Below are positions 1 through 7,455 of a DNA stretch of 26,644 nt, in pieces. The stretch spans positions 1-26,644 of the forward strand of contig CAKOYC010000005.1 of assembly GCA_934130265.1 (NCBI GenBank). Direction: 5' to 3'. Positions within the stretch are counted from its first letter, which is position 1. Every line of letters starts with the position of its first letter. The stretch comes from an uncultured Bacilli bacterium (GTDB lineage Bacteria; Bacillota_I; Bacilli_A; RF39; UBA660). The notes below the pieces were generated by a model that saw only the letters and a list, made by a program, of their open reading frames with translations, was not told the origin of the DNA and searched no databases. The translations under genes and the position numbers were made by a program.

Positions 1-25
1 GTAAAAACTAAGTATGGTGATTATT

Positions 26-526
26 ATGTATTATTATTTATCATACTTTTTTATTTTTTCCGTAATTGGTTATATTTATGAAAATATTCTTCATTTAGTT
101 ATTCATCATCATTTAACTAATAATCCATTTGTAGGACCTTGGATGCCAGTATATGGATTTGGAATAGTAGTAATGTTATTAATTGAAAAGTTTGCTTTTA
201 CTAAGTTTAATATTTCTAAATGGGGAAAGATTTTAATAACACTATTATTAAATTTTTTTATCTTAACTATTCTTGAATTAATTGGTGGCCACTTAGTAGA
301 ATTTTTTCTTCATAAATCTTATTGGGATTATAGTAGTTTTAGATTCAATTATGGTAAATATATAGCAGTTGAAGTATCACTTGGTTGGGTTATTGCTAGT
401 TATATATTTTTATTTATAGCGAGAAAATACTTAGATAAGATAGTACCTAAGGTACCTAGAATTTTAACTAATATATTTATTATAATTTTCTTAATAGATT
501 TTATTTGTTCTTTTTTTATAAAATAA
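26..526 (+). CDS. small polytopic membrane protein, CmpB-like putative ABC transporter permease family
   Basis: A 166-residue, very hydrophobic protein with about four to five membrane segments. The N-terminal run with YIYEN, then FVGPWMPVYGFG, then a Glu in the LELIGG segment, resembles the 'putative ABC transporter permease' family (PF06541, ABC_trans_CmpB), whose members share a GxxYGP/PxYGFG-type stretch. The family name is historical and transport activity is not demonstrated for most members. I chose the ATG at 26 because GGTGA at 16-20 sits five bases upstream; an in-frame ATG at 14 lies before that site. No partner ATPase gene is visible in the window, so the function remains open. 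Confidence 0.65.
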   Translation: MYYYLSYFFIFSVIGYIYENILHLVIHHHLTNNPFVGPWMPVYGFGIVVMLLIEKFAFTKFNISKWGKILITLLLNFFILTILELIGGHLVEFFLHKSYWDYSSFRFNYGKYIAVEVSLGWVIASYIFLFIARKYLDKIVPKVPRILTNIFIIIFLIDFICSFFIK

Positions 527-606
527 TTAGTACGAGATATCTTAAAAAATTAATTATTTAATTAAAAACTATTTTCAAAATTTATTAAATATATTATAAG
601 TTAGAT

Positions 607-1013
607 GTGAGTACAAAAATAGTGAGCTTATGGTTAAGAAAAAATTGGAATTATAGTATAATGTCTAGCAATAAAAGTTCTTTTGATTTTTATTCACTTT
701 GGGAGGAACTGTTTAATGAAACTTTTAAACTAGCGGAATCTCGCGAGTTTAAAAATGACTCTGCAAATAATTCTTTTACAATGAGTCCTTCTAGATGGAT
801 AAGTACTACAAATGCTAAGGGTTTTGTAAGTAAAAGAGGAAAATATGATGGAGGCACATTTGCACATCTAGATATTGTCTTAGAGTAGACCTTGCACTTA
901 AGTTATATTTGATTCAAGGATTTGAAAAATATATGGTAGTTCAAGATAGACTATTTGAATCTGATTTTGATAAATTTTTATTGGATATGAAAAAAGAAAA
1001 TTGTATCAAATAA
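607..1013 (+). pseudogene. broken KilA-N domain gene
   Basis: Reading from 607 gives a KilA-N-like stretch: a WLRKN start, LWEELFN, NSFTMSPSRWI, TNAKGF, KRGKYDGGTFAHLDI. It hits a stop at 886-888. The next part of the domain continues in another frame from about 880 to the TAA at 1011-1013 (KLYLIQGFEKY then a short tail). About eight residues usually found between the AHxDI and KLYLI blocks are missing, so a small deletion plus frameshift has broken the gene. The usual N-terminal part (an ISLTDIAKY-like block) is also absent, as is any C-terminal partner domain. KilA-N proteins are DNA-binding proteins of phages and mobile elements, so this is probably a decayed phage or antirepressor remnant. 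The GTG at 607 has no convincing ribosome binding site. Confidence 0.7.
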
Positions 1014-1048
1014 AGATATTAAAAAGATAAATATATTATAAGTATTAT

Positions 1049-1075
1049 AAAAAGGAGCTTTATTATACTCCTTTT
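1049..1075 (-). terminator. intrinsic terminator of the HIT gene, possibly bidirectional
   Basis: An A5GGAG/CTCCTTTT inverted repeat with a ten-base loop lies just beyond the HIT stop codon. Read on the minus strand it ends in TTTTTAT, a good U tract; read on the plus strand it ends in CTTTTCATT, a weaker one that could stop readthrough from the KilA-N remnant. Confidence 0.65.
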
Positions 1076-1077
1076 CA

Positions 1078-1464
1078 TTAATCAACTAACTTATGATAAA
1101 CATCTTCTACTTTAGAACAATCAGAAGCTAGTGGGAATTTATCATTTTTATATCTTGGAATAACATGAATATGAAAGTGTTTTACCTCTTGACCATAATC
1201 ATTATTCTGAGAAATAGTTAATCCATCAATATTTAACTTATCACTTAAGATAGGTTTTAATTTTTCTCTAATAATATTTAACATATAAATTAAAGTATCA
1301 TCATCCATCTCATAAAGATTAGCTTTATGTTCTTTAGAAATAACTAGTAAATGACCATCATTATTAGGATTAATATCTAAGAAAACCTTAACCTTATCAT
1401 CTTCATATACTGTATAAGATGGAATACTACCATCGATAATTTTACAAAATAAACAATCACTCAT
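1078..1464 (-). CDS. HIT family nucleotide hydrolase (HinT-like)
   Basis: A 128-residue histidine-triad protein. The active-site motif H-F-H-I-H-V-I lies at residues 96-102 (H96, H98, H100), preceded by the usual N-terminal C4xxC7 pair and the family's GHLLVISKEH segment. HinT-type enzymes cleave nucleoside phosphoramidates and other nucleotide conjugates in the cytosol; the exact substrate cannot be read from sequence. The start at 1464 is set by AGGAGG seven bases upstream. An upstream in-frame ATG would add 20 residues that are not part of the family. The gene runs divergently from the suf operon across about 110 bases and has its own promoter and terminator. Confidence 0.9.
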   Translation of the reverse strand: MSDCLFCKIIDGSIPSYTVYEDDKVKVFLDINPNNDGHLLVISKEHKANLYEMDDDTLIYMLNIIREKLKPILSDKLNIDGLTISQNNDYGQEVKHFHIHVIPRYKNDKFPLASDCSKVEDVYHKLVD

Positions 1465-1483
1465 AACAAATCCTCCTAAAAAC

Positions 1484-1512
1484 ATTGTACTTTTTTTAGC
1501 TAATTTTGGCAA
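1484..1512 (-). promoter_or_regulatory. promoter of the HIT gene
   Basis: On the minus strand, TTGCCA (1507-1512) and TACAAT (1484-1489) are separated by 17 bases, a good SigA-type match. It lies 20 bases before the HIT start codon. Confidence 0.6.
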
Positions 1513-1537
1513 TATATTATGCAAAATATAAAAATAA

Positions 1538-1546
1538 TGCTATAAT
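1538..1546 (+). promoter_or_regulatory. extended -10 promoter of the suf operon
   Basis: TGCTATAAT (TG at 1538-1539, TATAAT at 1541-1546) is a consensus extended -10 element, 30 bases before the sufC start. No good -35 is present at 17 bases, as is common for extended -10 promoters. The next good promoter-like site downstream is after sufB, so the six genes probably share this start. Confidence 0.55.
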
Positions 1547-1575
1547 AAAAACGCCAAGAAAGAAAGGTGATATTA

Positions 1576-2340
1576 GTGTTAAATATAGAAAATTTAGTAG
1601 TAGATGTTAAAGAAAGTGGAAAGAAAGTATTAAAAGACTTCTCACTTAATATAAAAGAAGGGGAAATACATGCGATAATGGGTCCTAATGGAGTAGGAAA
1701 AAGTACCCTTGCTAAAGTAATTATGGGAGATAAGAAATATCTTGTTAAATCTGGTAGTATCAAATTTAATAATGAAGAAATGTTAGATAAAGAAACAGAC
1801 TATATAGCAAGATGTGGTATTTATTATGTAATGCAAGATCCTAAGACTATAATAGGAGTTACTAATAGAGAAGTATTAAGAACAGCTCTTACTGAAAGAA
1901 CCGGGGAAAGACTTAATCTTTATACCTTTATTAAAGACTTAAATAAAGAAACCGAAGAATTAAAAATGGATAAAGAAATGATTCATCGTTATGTAAATCA
2001 AGGCTTTTCTGGTGGAGAAAAGAAGAAAAATGAAGTGTTACAGTTAAAGATACTTAAACCAAAACTTATTCTTTTAGATGAGTTAGATAGTGGGCTAGAT
2101 GTTGATAGTTTAAAAATAGTATGTGAAAGTATTAATAAATATAAAGAAGAAAATCCTGATACTGCTATTTTAATAATAACTCACTATAGTAGAATATTAT
2201 CACTAATTCATCCTGATTATGTTCATGAGATGATAGATGGAAAGATAGTTAAGACAGGACCATTTGAATTTGCTAAAGAAATAGAAAGTAATGGTTATCT
2301 TAGGGAAAATGAAATGAGTGATAATGATGCTAGAGAATAA
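1576..2340 (+). CDS. sufC: Fe-S assembly ATPase SufC
   Basis: A 254-residue ABC-type ATPase of the SUF iron-sulfur cluster machinery; it works in the cytosol in a complex with SufB and SufD. Visible motifs are Walker A GPNGVGKST (36-44), the SufC-specific signature FSGGEKKKNE, Walker B LILLDELDSGLD and the H-loop ITHYSRIL. The length is normal for SufC. The start is the GTG at 1576, giving the typical MLxIENL N-terminus, with GGTGAT five bases upstream; an in-frame GTG at 1567 is part of that ribosome binding site. It is the first gene of the operon, and its 3' end overlaps the start of the sufD-like gene, suggesting translational coupling. Confidence 0.95.
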   Translation: MLNIENLVVDVKESGKKVLKDFSLNIKEGEIHAIMGPNGVGKSTLAKVIMGDKKYLVKSGSIKFNNEEMLDKETDYIARCGIYYVMQDPKTIIGVTNREVLRTALTERTGERLNLYTFIKDLNKETEELKMDKEMIHRYVNQGFSGGEKKKNEVLQLKILKPKLILLDELDSGLDVDSLKIVCESINKYKEENPDTAILIITHYSRILSLIHPDYVHEMIDGKIVKTGPFEFAKEIESNGYLRENEMSDNDARE

Positions 2341-2977
2341 AATATTATTAGATGATGAAAAGTATATAGAAGTAGATAAAGATAGTAGTTATGTATTTTT
2401 AGAAGATGATGTTATTTATCTAAATCTAAAAGATAATGTTACTTGTAAATTATTAGTAAAAGCTAAAGTAAATTGTTATATCTTTGTTAATGACTTATCC
2501 TCTAAAATAGAAATTCATCTAATGAATGAAGGAGAAATTAATCTCTTCTTAACAGCTATTACTTCTAAAAAAATATTAAATAACATAGTAGTTTATCATG
2601 AAGATGAAAATACTAAGAGTAATGTTATTTGTCATGGAGTAAGTTATAAAGAAGGAGATTTAACCTTTAATATTGATGGGGTAGTACCTAAAGGATTAAA
2701 GGGTTGTATTTGTAATCAAGATAGTATGATTCATCCATTTGCTATGGCCAAAGGAGAGATAAATCCCAATCTTTATATAGATGAATTTGATGTAGTTGCT
2801 AATCATTCAGCTTATATTGGACCATTTCCTAGTGATATTATCTTTTATTTAAAAACTAAAGGGATAGGTTCAAAAGAAAGTAAGCGACTACTATTACAAT
2901 CCTTTTTACTAAACGATGCAAAAGATGATAATTATATTAAACTAATAAATGATAATATCTTAAAAATAATAAGTTAG
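2324..2977 (+). CDS. sufD: short SufD-like Fe-S scaffold component
   Basis: About 217 residues, roughly half the usual SufD length (over 400). What remains matches the SufB/SufD core: a beta-rich middle and the C-terminal block IDEFDVVANHSAYIGP followed by IIFYLKTKGIGSKESKRLL, equivalent to the DVKCSHGATVG and FYLMSRGI blocks of the family. The conserved His is kept; the Cys just before it in many SufD proteins is Ala here. SufD pairs with SufB on the SufC dimer. The start codon overlaps the end of sufC; ATG 2324 and ATG 2327 are both possible. Position between sufC and sufS is the standard Firmicutes order, which supports the sufD call despite the truncation. Confidence 0.8.
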   Translation: MMLENKILLDDEKYIEVDKDSSYVFLEDDVIYLNLKDNVTCKLLVKAKVNCYIFVNDLSSKIEIHLMNEGEINLFLTAITSKKILNNIVVYHEDENTKSNVICHGVSYKEGDLTFNIDGVVPKGLKGCICNQDSMIHPFAMAKGEINPNLYIDEFDVVANHSAYIGPFPSDIIFYLKTKGIGSKESKRLLLQSFLLNDAKDDNYIKLINDNILKIIS

Positions 2978-2990
2978 GAGGTGTTTTTTC

Positions 2991-4187
2991 ATGAATAGAG
3001 AAGATTTTCCCATTCTATCAACTGGTTTAATTTACTTTGATAATGGAGCAACTACTCTAAAACCTAAAAGTGTAGTTGAAAAAATGACTGATTATTATTA
3101 TAACTATCCAGCTAATATTCATAGAGGAGATTATAAAATAAGTCTAAAAGCTAGTGATGAGTATGAAAAAGTTAGAACTAAAGTAAAGAACTTTATAAAT
3201 GCTTCTAGTGAAGATGAGATAGTCTTTACCGAAGGAGCAACTGATTCTCTAAATAGAGTAGTATTCGGTTTTATGGAAGACTATTTAACTAGTGGTGATG
3301 AGGTAATCATTAGTAAAGCAGAACATGCATCAGCTGTTCTTCCCTGGCTTATCTTAGCAAGAAGAAAAAATATAAAAGTAGTGTTTGTTCCATTGGAAGA
3401 AAATCATGAACTTTCTTATACTACCTTAGAAAAATATATAACAGCTAAAACTAAAGTAATATCTCTTGCTGCTGTAACTAATGTCATCGGTGATGTTAGA
3501 GATATCAATAAGATAGGTAAGTTATGTCATGATAGAGATATTCTATTTGTAGTAGATGGTGCTCAAAGTGTACCTCATCAAAAAACAGATGTAATAAAAG
3601 ATAATATTGATTTCTTAACATTTTCTGCTCATAAGATGTTAGGACCAACAGGAGTAGGAGTTTTATATGCTAAAAAAGAATATTTAGAAGCAATGCGACC
3701 TATCGAATATGGTGGAGGAATGAATCAGTCCTTTGATAGTGATGGCAATATGGAATTTAAAACTGTTCCAACAAGATTAGAAGCTGGTACACCACCAATC
3801 GCTGAAGTAATAGGACTTGGGGCAGCTATTGATTATCTTACTAAAATAGGAATGGATAATATAGAAAAATATGAAAGAGAACTAAAAGAATATCTTATTA
3901 AAAGATTACAAGAAATAGATAAAGTTATTCTTTATAATACTACTAGTAAAGGAGGAATTGCTGCTTTTAACCTAGAAGGTATATTTAGTCAAGATACAGC
4001 CTTATATCTTGATCATTATAATATTTGTGTAAGAGCAGGTAACCACTGTGCTAAAGTATTAAAAGAAGAGATTAATATTAAAAATACTTGTCGTATTAGT
4101 TTATACTTTTATAATACCAAAGAAGAAATAGATAAACTAATAGATGCTCTAAAAAATAGTGAAGATTTATATAAAATAGTATTGTAG
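2991..4187 (+). CDS. sufS: cysteine desulfurase SufS
   Basis: A 398-residue class II cysteine desulfurase, PLP-dependent, which takes sulfur from cysteine as a persulfide and passes it to SufU. The PLP lysine is K215 in FSAHKMLGPTG, preceded by the cofactor-binding DGAQS (D189). The RLEAGTPP motif is at about 262-269. The catalytic cysteine is C353 in RAGNHCAKVL, where most relatives have RxGHHCA. The length is that of the family. AGGAGGTG lies eight bases before the ATG. It ends directly before the ribosome binding site of sufU. Confidence 0.95.
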   Translation: MNREDFPILSTGLIYFDNGATTLKPKSVVEKMTDYYYNYPANIHRGDYKISLKASDEYEKVRTKVKNFINASSEDEIVFTEGATDSLNRVVFGFMEDYLTSGDEVIISKAEHASAVLPWLILARRKNIKVVFVPLEENHELSYTTLEKYITAKTKVISLAAVTNVIGDVRDINKIGKLCHDRDILFVVDGAQSVPHQKTDVIKDNIDFLTFSAHKMLGPTGVGVLYAKKEYLEAMRPIEYGGGMNQSFDSDGNMEFKTVPTRLEAGTPPIAEVIGLGAAIDYLTKIGMDNIEKYERELKEYLIKRLQEIDKVILYNTTSKGGIAAFNLEGIFSQDTALYLDHYNICVRAGNHCAKVLKEEINIKNTCRISLYFYNTKEEIDKLIDALKNSEDLYKIVL

Positions 4188-4196
4188 GTGAAGAAT

Positions 4197-4625
4197 ATGG
4201 AAATAGATCAAGAATTAAGAAGAGAAATGATTGTAGAAAATTATGAACATCCTTTTCATAAAGGATTAAAAAAAGAAGAAGGATATGTTAAAGCAAATAC
4301 TAATAACGAAAGTTGTATTGATAATATTGATATAGAATTAAAACTAGAAGATGGAAAGGTAGTTGATGCTAACTTTGACGGAGAAGCATGTGCTATTTCA
4401 ACATCAGCTACTTCTCTTTTCTTACAAAAGATAGTTGGTAAAAGTATAGAAGAAGTAAAAAATATCTTAGAAAACTATCAAAAGATGATAAATGAAGAAG
4501 ACTATGATAAGGACTTACTTGAAGAATTAACTATCTATGATAGTGTTGCTTTACAACCTAATAGAAAAAAATGTGCCTTATTACCAAAAGTTACTATAGA
4601 AAAGATATTGGAGAAATTAAAATGA
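4197..4625 (+). CDS. sufU: zinc-dependent sulfurtransferase SufU
   Basis: A 142-residue SufU/IscU-fold protein. The zinc ligands expected of SufU are all visible: C40 and D42 in NESCID, C65 in GEACAIS and C126 in RKKCALLP. SufU accepts sulfur from SufS by zinc-ligand exchange and delivers it to the SufBCD scaffold. The ATG at 4197 is preferred because AGGTGA sits five bases upstream; the in-frame GTG at 4188 lies inside that site. The stop TGA overlaps the next gene's ATG (ATGA at 4622-4625), indicating coupled translation. The CxD pattern has Ile in place of the usual Gly, a mild change. Confidence 0.95.
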   Translation: MEIDQELRREMIVENYEHPFHKGLKKEEGYVKANTNNESCIDNIDIELKLEDGKVVDANFDGEACAISTSATSLFLQKIVGKSIEEVKNILENYQKMINEEDYDKDLLEELTIYDSVALQPNRKKCALLPKVTIEKILEKLK

Positions 4626-5134
4626 AAGAAAAATTTAATACAAATGATTTATACCTAGCAGAAGTAAAATATGCTGATAAAGAAAAAGGAATAGAAGTGA
4701 TGGAACCTATCTCTTATGCTTTTGTTTATCATCAAGATAATTCTTTTTATAACGTTATTACAAAAGAAGAACATCCAACTTATGAAAGAGTACCTTATCC
4801 TAATAGAACTATAGATGGAGAAGATTATGGAACTAAGGTTATGTTACTTAGTGATATTGATACTAATGGTGAATGCTATTTGTTAACTAGAACTAAATGT
4901 AGCGAATTATTTAAGAAAGATAGTGTTGAACTGGATACTATTGAAGATTATATTTTAAATTCAACATATTATTTTAAAGATAGAGTTGGTATAGCAATAA
5001 ATAGATTAACAGAGTTAAAACAACCATTTAAAATGATTAGAATAATTAAAAATGAATATAGTAAAAAAGAAGAAATAGATGAGTATTTTAGAGAAAGAGA
5101 GAGAAGTAGACAGAAGGTGAAACAATGGAAATAA
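4622..5134 (+). CDS. unrecognised protein encoded inside the suf operon
   Basis: A 170-residue soluble protein that I do not recognise. It has no signal peptide or membrane segment. The C-terminal third is highly charged (KKEEIDEYFRERERSRQK) and probably helical; the first two thirds look alpha/beta, with aromatic-rich stretches. The only cysteines are two in a short segment around GECYLL and TKCSEL, so it does not look like a cluster ligand or Zn protein. It is locked into the operon: its ATG overlaps the sufU stop (ATGA) and its last ten bases overlap the start of sufB. That arrangement suggests it is made with, and may serve, the SUF machinery, but a direct role is only inferred from position. 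Confidence 0.75.
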   Translation: MKEKFNTNDLYLAEVKYADKEKGIEVMEPISYAFVYHQDNSFYNVITKEEHPTYERVPYPNRTIDGEDYGTKVMLLSDIDTNGECYLLTRTKCSELFKKDSVELDTIEDYILNSTYYFKDRVGIAINRLTELKQPFKMIRIIKNEYSKKEEIDEYFRERERSRQKVKQWK

Positions 5135-6435
5135 AAGGTTTATCAAAAGAAAACATTGTTAGTATTTCTAATCATAAAGGAGAAGATAGTTGGGTAAAAG
5201 ACTATAGATTAGAAGCATATAAACAATTTGAAAGTATGAGTGATAAACTACCATTTGGACCGGATTTTAAACTTGATTTTGATAAAATAACTTATTATAA
5301 GTCACAAGATGACACCCTAAGAAATGATTGGAATCAAGTCTTAAAACCAGTTAAAGAAGAACTAGAAAACTTAGGTGTACTTGAGAGTGAACAGCATATG
5401 GGTGGTATGGGTGTTCAATATGAAAGTGAAGTAATTTATCATAAGATGTTAGATGAGTTAGAGTCTAAACATATTATCTTTACCTCTATTGAAGATGCCT
5501 TAAAGAATCATAAAGATATAGCTTTAAAATACTTTGGTAAGATAGTATCTTTTAAAGAAAATAAGTATGCTGCTTTAAATAGTAGTGTTTTCTCAGGTGG
5601 AAGCTTCATCTATATTCCTCCTCATACTAAACTAGATAGACCACTTCAAAGTTATTTTAGAATAAATAGTAAAAATATGGGTCAATTTGAGCGAACTTTA
5701 ATTATTGTAGATGATGATAGTGAACTACATTATATAGAGGGATGTACCGCTCCTACTTATAGTGAAGACTCTCTTCATGCTGCTGTTGTAGAAATTTATG
5801 TGGGAAAGAATAGTAAGTGCCGTTATACTACCATTCAAAACTGGGCTCCTAATGTTTATAACCTAGTTACTAAAAGAGCTTTAGTTGATACTAATGGAAC
5901 AATGGAATGGATTGATGGTAATATTGGTAGTAAACTTACGATGAAGTATCCTTGTTGTATCTTAAAAGGAGATAATAGTAGAGGAACTTGTGTGACTATT
6001 TCTTTAGCAAGTTCTAACCAAGACCAAGATACAGGGGCTAGAATGATTCATCTAGGGAATAATACTAAGAGTAATATTATTTCTAAGAGTATAGCAAGAA
6101 ATGGTGGTAATGCTACTTATAGAGGTAAAGTAAGAATAGATAGTAAGGCAAAAGATGCCGAAGCAATGGTTAAATGTGATACCTTAATACTAGATGCTAA
6201 AAGTAAAAGTGATACTATTCCTACTAATATCGTAGAAAACACAACCTCTAGCTTAGAACATGAAGCAACAGTATCAAAGATAAGTGATGATAATTTATTC
6301 TATCTAATGAGTAAAGGAATACCTAAAGAAAAGTGTGAAGAACTAATAGTTTTAGGCTTTCTAGAAGAGTTTAGAGAAGAATTACCAATGGAGTATGCCG
6401 TTGAATTAAACCAGTTAATAAAAAGGAATCTTTAG
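5125..6435 (+). CDS. sufB: Fe-S scaffold protein SufB
   Basis: A 436-residue SufB, the scaffold on which SufBCD builds iron-sulfur clusters. Recognisable blocks in order: GGMGVQYESEV near residue 92, FIYIPPHTKL near 165, YIEGCTAPTYS near 205, NWAPNVYNLVTKR, then the conserved AMVKCDTLIL, KSDTIPT, LEHEATVSKI and FYLMSKGI. The His-Glu pair of the LEHEAT block and the Cys of VKCD correspond to residues needed for cluster assembly in the E. coli protein. The ATG is preceded by AAGGTGA and overlaps the preceding gene by ten bases. It is the last suf gene and is followed at once by a terminator hairpin. Confidence 0.95.
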   Translation: MEIKGLSKENIVSISNHKGEDSWVKDYRLEAYKQFESMSDKLPFGPDFKLDFDKITYYKSQDDTLRNDWNQVLKPVKEELENLGVLESEQHMGGMGVQYESEVIYHKMLDELESKHIIFTSIEDALKNHKDIALKYFGKIVSFKENKYAALNSSVFSGGSFIYIPPHTKLDRPLQSYFRINSKNMGQFERTLIIVDDDSELHYIEGCTAPTYSEDSLHAAVVEIYVGKNSKCRYTTIQNWAPNVYNLVTKRALVDTNGTMEWIDGNIGSKLTMKYPCCILKGDNSRGTCVTISLASSNQDQDTGARMIHLGNNTKSNIISKSIARNGGNATYRGKVRIDSKAKDAEAMVKCDTLILDAKSKSDTIPTNIVENTTSSLEHEATVSKISDDNLFYLMSKGIPKEKCEELIVLGFLEEFREELPMEYAVELNQLIKRNL

Positions 6436-6462
6436 AAATTTTTTTCTAAGATGCCTTTTTTG
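6421..6462 (+). terminator. terminator of the suf operon
   Basis: A long hairpin overlaps the sufB stop codon: AAAAGGAATCTTTAGAAA pairs with TTTCTAAGATGCCTTTTTT with one mismatch and one bulge. The run of T at the end makes a standard intrinsic terminator. Confidence 0.7.
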
Positions 6463-6488
6463 TATTTTCGGCCTAAAACTACCCCTAG

Positions 6489-6553
6489 ATTTTGCAAATT
6501 CAGTGGTCGAATTTAACAAAACATACCAAAATGGAGAGGTGAATTTGCAAAAT
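6489..6553. repeat. 14-bp perfect inverted repeat
   Basis: ATTTTGCAAATTCA (6489-6502) and its exact complement TGAATTTGCAAAAT (6540-6553) flank 37 bases upstream of ssb. The core TGCAAATTC/GAATTTGCA also forms the arms of the palindrome at 18422-18466. The long loop and lack of a U tract argue against a terminator; an operator pair or small repeat family is possible. Confidence 0.6.
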
Positions 6554-6613
6554 TGCCTGTTTGCAATGAGCATATTAATTATGTTAGAGTAGCTACTTGA
6601 AAGGAGGAGTTCC

Positions 6614-6961
6614 ATGCTTAATGAAATAATTCTAGTAGGAAGACTAACCAACAATATAGTTGTAAATACTACTGATAAGGGCAAAAAGATTGGTAATTTA
6701 ACTTTAGCTGTTCCAAGAAGTTTTAAAAATATGGACGGACTATATGAAACTGACTTTATCCCTTGTATTCTTTGGGAAGAGAAAGCATCTCTTGTTAAAG
6801 ATTATTGTCATACTGGCGATATAGTAGGAATTAAAGGTAGATTACAATCAAGAATTGTTGAAACTGAACAGGGTAAAAGAAATCAGTTAGAAGTAGTTAC
6901 TGAAAGACTAACATTTTTATCAAGTAAAAAAGTTAGCAATGTCAAAGAAAATGATATTTAA
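6614..6961 (+). CDS. ssb: short single-stranded DNA-binding protein
   Basis: A 115-residue OB-fold protein of the bacterial SSB family: it opens with MLNEIILVGRLT and contains LTLAVPRSFKN, ETDFIPCILW and VGIKGRLQSR, all standard blocks. It binds single-stranded DNA during replication, repair or uptake. It stops soon after the OB fold and lacks both the long flexible linker and the acidic DDxxPF tip that recruits partner proteins in housekeeping SSBs, so it resembles an accessory, SsbB-like paralog. AAGGAGGAG lies four bases before the ATG. It stands alone, separated by a terminator from suf and followed by a regulator gene. Confidence 0.9.
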   Translation: MLNEIILVGRLTNNIVVNTTDKGKKIGNLTLAVPRSFKNMDGLYETDFIPCILWEEKASLVKDYCHTGDIVGIKGRLQSRIVETEQGKRNQLEVVTERLTFLSSKKVSNVKENDI

Positions 6962-7034
6962 TTAGAAAATACCCTTTAATTACAACAAAGTTAATTATTT
7001 GTAAACTTATATGGAAAAAGTAGCTTACCTAGTA

Positions 7035-7040
7035 TATAAT
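7035..7040 (+). promoter_or_regulatory. probable -10 of the XRE regulator gene
   Basis: TATAAT lies 21 bases before the start codon; TGGAAA at 7012-7017 is a weak -35 at 17-base spacing. Confidence 0.4.
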
Positions 7041-7060
7041 ATATATTCGAGGTGGTAAAA

Positions 7061-7405
7061 ATGCTATTGGCAAAAAGAATTAAAGAGTTAAGAAATGAAA
7101 AAGATTTAACTCAAGAAGAATTAGGAAGACTAATTAATGTTACGAAAGTAAGTATCTGTTGCTATGAGAATGGAACAAGAGTTCCAACTTTAGAAACAAT
7201 AGTAGCCCTAGCAGATATTTTTGAAGTAAGTTTAGATAATTTACTAGGAAGAGAAGTTGAAGTAGTAGTCAAAAAAAGAAAAACAAGAATGTCTAGAGAA
7301 GAAGTTGAGTTTATTAAGGAAATAAGAAAATCAGAAAGAGTATTTCACTTATTGACAATTAATCCTAAAAGATGCGCTTCTTTAATAGATAAAAAGTTAA
7401 GCTGA
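7061..7405 (+). CDS. XRE-family helix-turn-helix regulator
   Basis: A 114-residue DNA-binding protein. Residues 1-60 form a typical Cro/C1-type helix-turn-helix: LAKRIKELRNEKDLTQEEL, then the recognition region VTKVSICCYENGTRVP and the ALADIFEVSLDNLLGR close. The C-terminal part (KKRKTRMSREEVEFIKEIR...) is basic and helical and does not resemble a known sensor domain. The ATG at 7061 has GAGGTGG upstream; a GTG at 7052 is inside that site. It ends in its own terminator, so it is a single-gene unit. Its target is not evident; the nearby inverted repeat at 6489-6553 is one candidate operator, untested. Confidence 0.85.
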   Translation: MLLAKRIKELRNEKDLTQEELGRLINVTKVSICCYENGTRVPTLETIVALADIFEVSLDNLLGREVEVVVKKRKTRMSREEVEFIKEIRKSERVFHLLTINPKRCASLIDKKLS

Positions 7406-7434
7406 AAGACTAGTATTTCTTTCTCTTTTTTTTT
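7404..7434 (+). terminator. terminator after the XRE gene
   Basis: GAAAGA (7404-7409) pairs with TCTTTC (7418-7423) and is followed by TCTTTTTTTTT. The hairpin overlaps the TGA stop of the regulator gene. Confidence 0.7.
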
Positions 7435-7455
7435 ATAATTAGGATGGTGATAATA

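Noticed and set aside
550..565. AT-only hairpin after the first gene as a terminator
   Set aside because: The TTAATT/AATTAA stem has no G:C pairs and is followed by A, not T, so it is unlikely to terminate transcription.
1500..1763. Minus-strand reading frame opposite the start of sufC
   Set aside because: A shadow of sufC in the antisense frame, lacking a ribosome binding site and family features.
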